Of a stretch of DNA of 64,000 nucleotides, positions 62,756 through 64,000 are shown in pieces. A program made the translations under genes and the position numbers. The stretch is from Streptomyces sp. WZ-12 (GTDB lineage: Bacteria > Actinomycetota > Actinomycetes > Streptomycetales > Streptomycetaceae). Position 1 is the stretch's first letter; every line of letters begins with the position of its first letter. The notes below the pieces were generated by a model. That model did not search any database, was not told the DNA's origin, and worked only from the letters and a program-made list of their open reading frames with translations. Location of the stretch: contig NZ_CP118575.1 of NCBI RefSeq assembly GCF_028898845.1, forward strand, positions 310,001 through 374,000. Reading direction: 5' to 3'.

Positions 62756-62881
62756 TGAGGTTCCCCCGTCGTTCGGGAGGCGCTGATCAGCTGGTCAGGA
62801 GGGGTTGACGGGGTTTCAGGTTCGCTCGTTCGGCCGTTGCCTGCTCGGCGTAGTACTTCTCCTCGAATTCGATCGGGCTGG
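62756..62881 (-). mobile_element. IS3 type A, copy 7 (126-bp right-end fragment)
   Basis: Matches the type A right end from its terminus to the IEFEEKYY codons and then stops at the IS21 start. Confidence 0.88.
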
Positions 62882-64000
62882 TGGCTTTATTCACGAGCCG
62901 TGACGGCGGTTGTACACGGGTTTGGGAGGCGCCCGTTTCCACGGTCGGGTGATGTTCACGAGTTTTGAAGGCAGTGGGGGGCTTGCCAGGACAGCATCGA
63001 GGTGTTCCCGGTGAAAGGCCCTGGTCATGCCGCAGATGTCGAAGGTCGAGCTGTACGCGGCGATTCGTCGGGACCACCGAGCCGGCGTGACGATGCGGGA
63101 GCTGGAGCGCAAGTACAACGTCGCCTGGCGGACGGTGCGCAAGGCCCTGGACTCGGCTTGGCCGGAGCCGCGCAAGCAGCTTCCGCCGCGGCCGTCGGCG
63201 CTTGATCCGTACAAGACGCTGATCGACGGGATCCTGCGGGCGGACCTGGGCGCGCCGCGCAAGCAGCGGCACACGGTCACCCGGATCTTCCATCGGCTGC
63301 TCGATGAGCATGGTGCGAACGTGTCCTATCCGATGGTCAGGCGCTATGTCGCCGACCGGAAGCCGCAGATCGCGGTGGAGGCGGGGAAGGCGCCCATCGA
63401 AGCGTTCGTCCCGCAGACCCACCCACCCGGCATGGAGGCGGAGGTCGACTTCGGCGACGTGGCCGTGCGGCTCGGAGGGGAGCTGGTGACCTGCTACCTG
63501 TTCTCCTTCCGCCTGTCGTATTCGGGCAAGGCCGTCCACCGGGTGTTCGCTTCCGCCGGCCAGGAAGCCTTCTTCGAGGGCCACGTGCACGCGCTGCGGA
63601 CGCTGGGTGGAGTCCCGCGGGGCCGCGTCCGCTACGACAACCTCAAGGCCGCCGTCGCCCAGGTGCTGGGGCTGAGCCGGGCGAGGGTGGAAACCGACCG
63701 GTGGATCGCGTTCAGATCGCACTTCGGCATCGAGAGCTTCTACTGCCGCCCGGGCATCGACGGCGCCCACGAGAAAGGCGGTGTCGAGGGACAGATCGGC
63801 TACTTCCGCCGAAACCACTTCACCCCGGTGCCGGAAGTCTCCTCGCTGGCGGAGCTGAACGAGATGGTCGAGCAGTGGGACCTGCACGACGGCCGACGCC
63901 GGATCGGCTCTCGTTCGCAGACCATCGACGACTACTTCACCGTCGAACAGCCGCTGCTGCTGCCACTGCCGCAGGAACCTTTCGAGACCGGGCGGGTGTT
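62882..64000 (+). mobile_element. Second IS21-family element (runs off the window)
   Basis: Starts next to the IS3 fragment. TTCACGAG repeats near 62890 and 62955 suit IS21 terminal sites. It encodes an IstA distinct from the one at 6093-11291. Confidence 0.7.
63027..64000 (+). CDS. istA: IstA transposase of the second IS21 (partial)
   Basis: Open from ATG 63027 (GAAAGG upstream) to the window end, 324 codons. The HTH reads MSKVELYAAIRRDHRAGVTMRELERKYNVAWRTVRKALDSAWPEPRK. The integrase core has MEAEVDFGDVAVRLGGELV (first Asp), GRVRYDNLKAAVAQVLG (second Asp) and GIDGAHEKGGVEGQIGYFRRN (Glu). No lesion is seen in this part. Confidence 0.88.
   Translation, partial: MPQMSKVELYAAIRRDHRAGVTMRELERKYNVAWRTVRKALDSAWPEPRKQLPPRPSALDPYKTLIDGILRADLGAPRKQRHTVTRIFHRLLDEHGANVSYPMVRRYVADRKPQIAVEAGKAPIEAFVPQTHPPGMEAEVDFGDVAVRLGGELVTCYLFSFRLSYSGKAVHRVFASAGQEAFFEGHVHALRTLGGVPRGRVRYDNLKAAVAQVLGLSRARVETDRWIAFRSHFGIESFYCRPGIDGAHEKGGVEGQIGYFRRNHFTPVPEVSSLAELNEMVEQWDLHDGRRRIGSRSQTIDDYFTVEQPLLLPLPQEPFETGRV

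Overview
The window is high-GC actinobacterial DNA that I read as Streptomyces accessory DNA, most probably part of a large plasmid. Codon use is strongly GC3-biased, starts are often GTG, and typical streptomycete families occur. It carries two unrelated ParA-type partition modules, a candidate replication protein, two low-GC non-coding tracts, and a very dense layer of insertion sequences nested in one another. I see no rRNA, tRNA, CRISPR array or core metabolic operon.

Layout. 1-4030: minus-strand sugar-decoration genes (FkbM methyltransferase, CgeB-like, GT4 and GT2 glycosyltransferases) with a MITE-like repeat between them. 4200-12230: an IS630 remnant, a full IS3 copy, and an IS21 element whose istA is split by a 3.9-kb unit encoding two large tyrosine recombinases. 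12440-16730: a parAB operon with five copies of a 19-bp palindrome (candidate parS). 16761-25880: nested IS3, IS630, IS5, ISAs1 and a second IS3 type. 25881-33470: a low-GC tract with 8-bp iterons, a second parA with a partner gene, a small HTH protein, a large replication-like protein and a DUF1917-like gene. 33500-42970: IS5 copies, IS3, a group II intron missing its 5' end, an IS66 remnant, a secreted repeat protein and a first Fic gene. 42970-46050: IS5 and a class B penicillin-binding protein next to a broken second one. 46330-50200: a second large-recombinase operon. 50204-57763: more IS3/IS5, an ImmA/IrrE protease, and a second Fic gene followed by a broken zeta-toxin gene. 58080-60398: an Ig-like/RCC1-like repeat protein. 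60500-64000: broken IS256, ISAzo13 and IS110, an IS3 scrap, and an IS21 istA running off the window.

How it fits together. One IS3 element occurs as three uninterrupted copies of exactly 1323 bp, one copy split by IS630, and three fragments. None has an obvious target duplication, which suggests that recombination between copies has reshaped the region. Two 2.67-kb inverted arms (16761-20602 without IS630, and 34363-37034) flank the whole second partition/replication module, so that module may have arrived by replicon fusion and may be invertible. Surviving cargo includes Fic/zeta/ImmA-IrrE genes, a PBP, sugar-decoration enzymes and repeat proteins. All functions are inferred from motifs read by eye; no database search was run.
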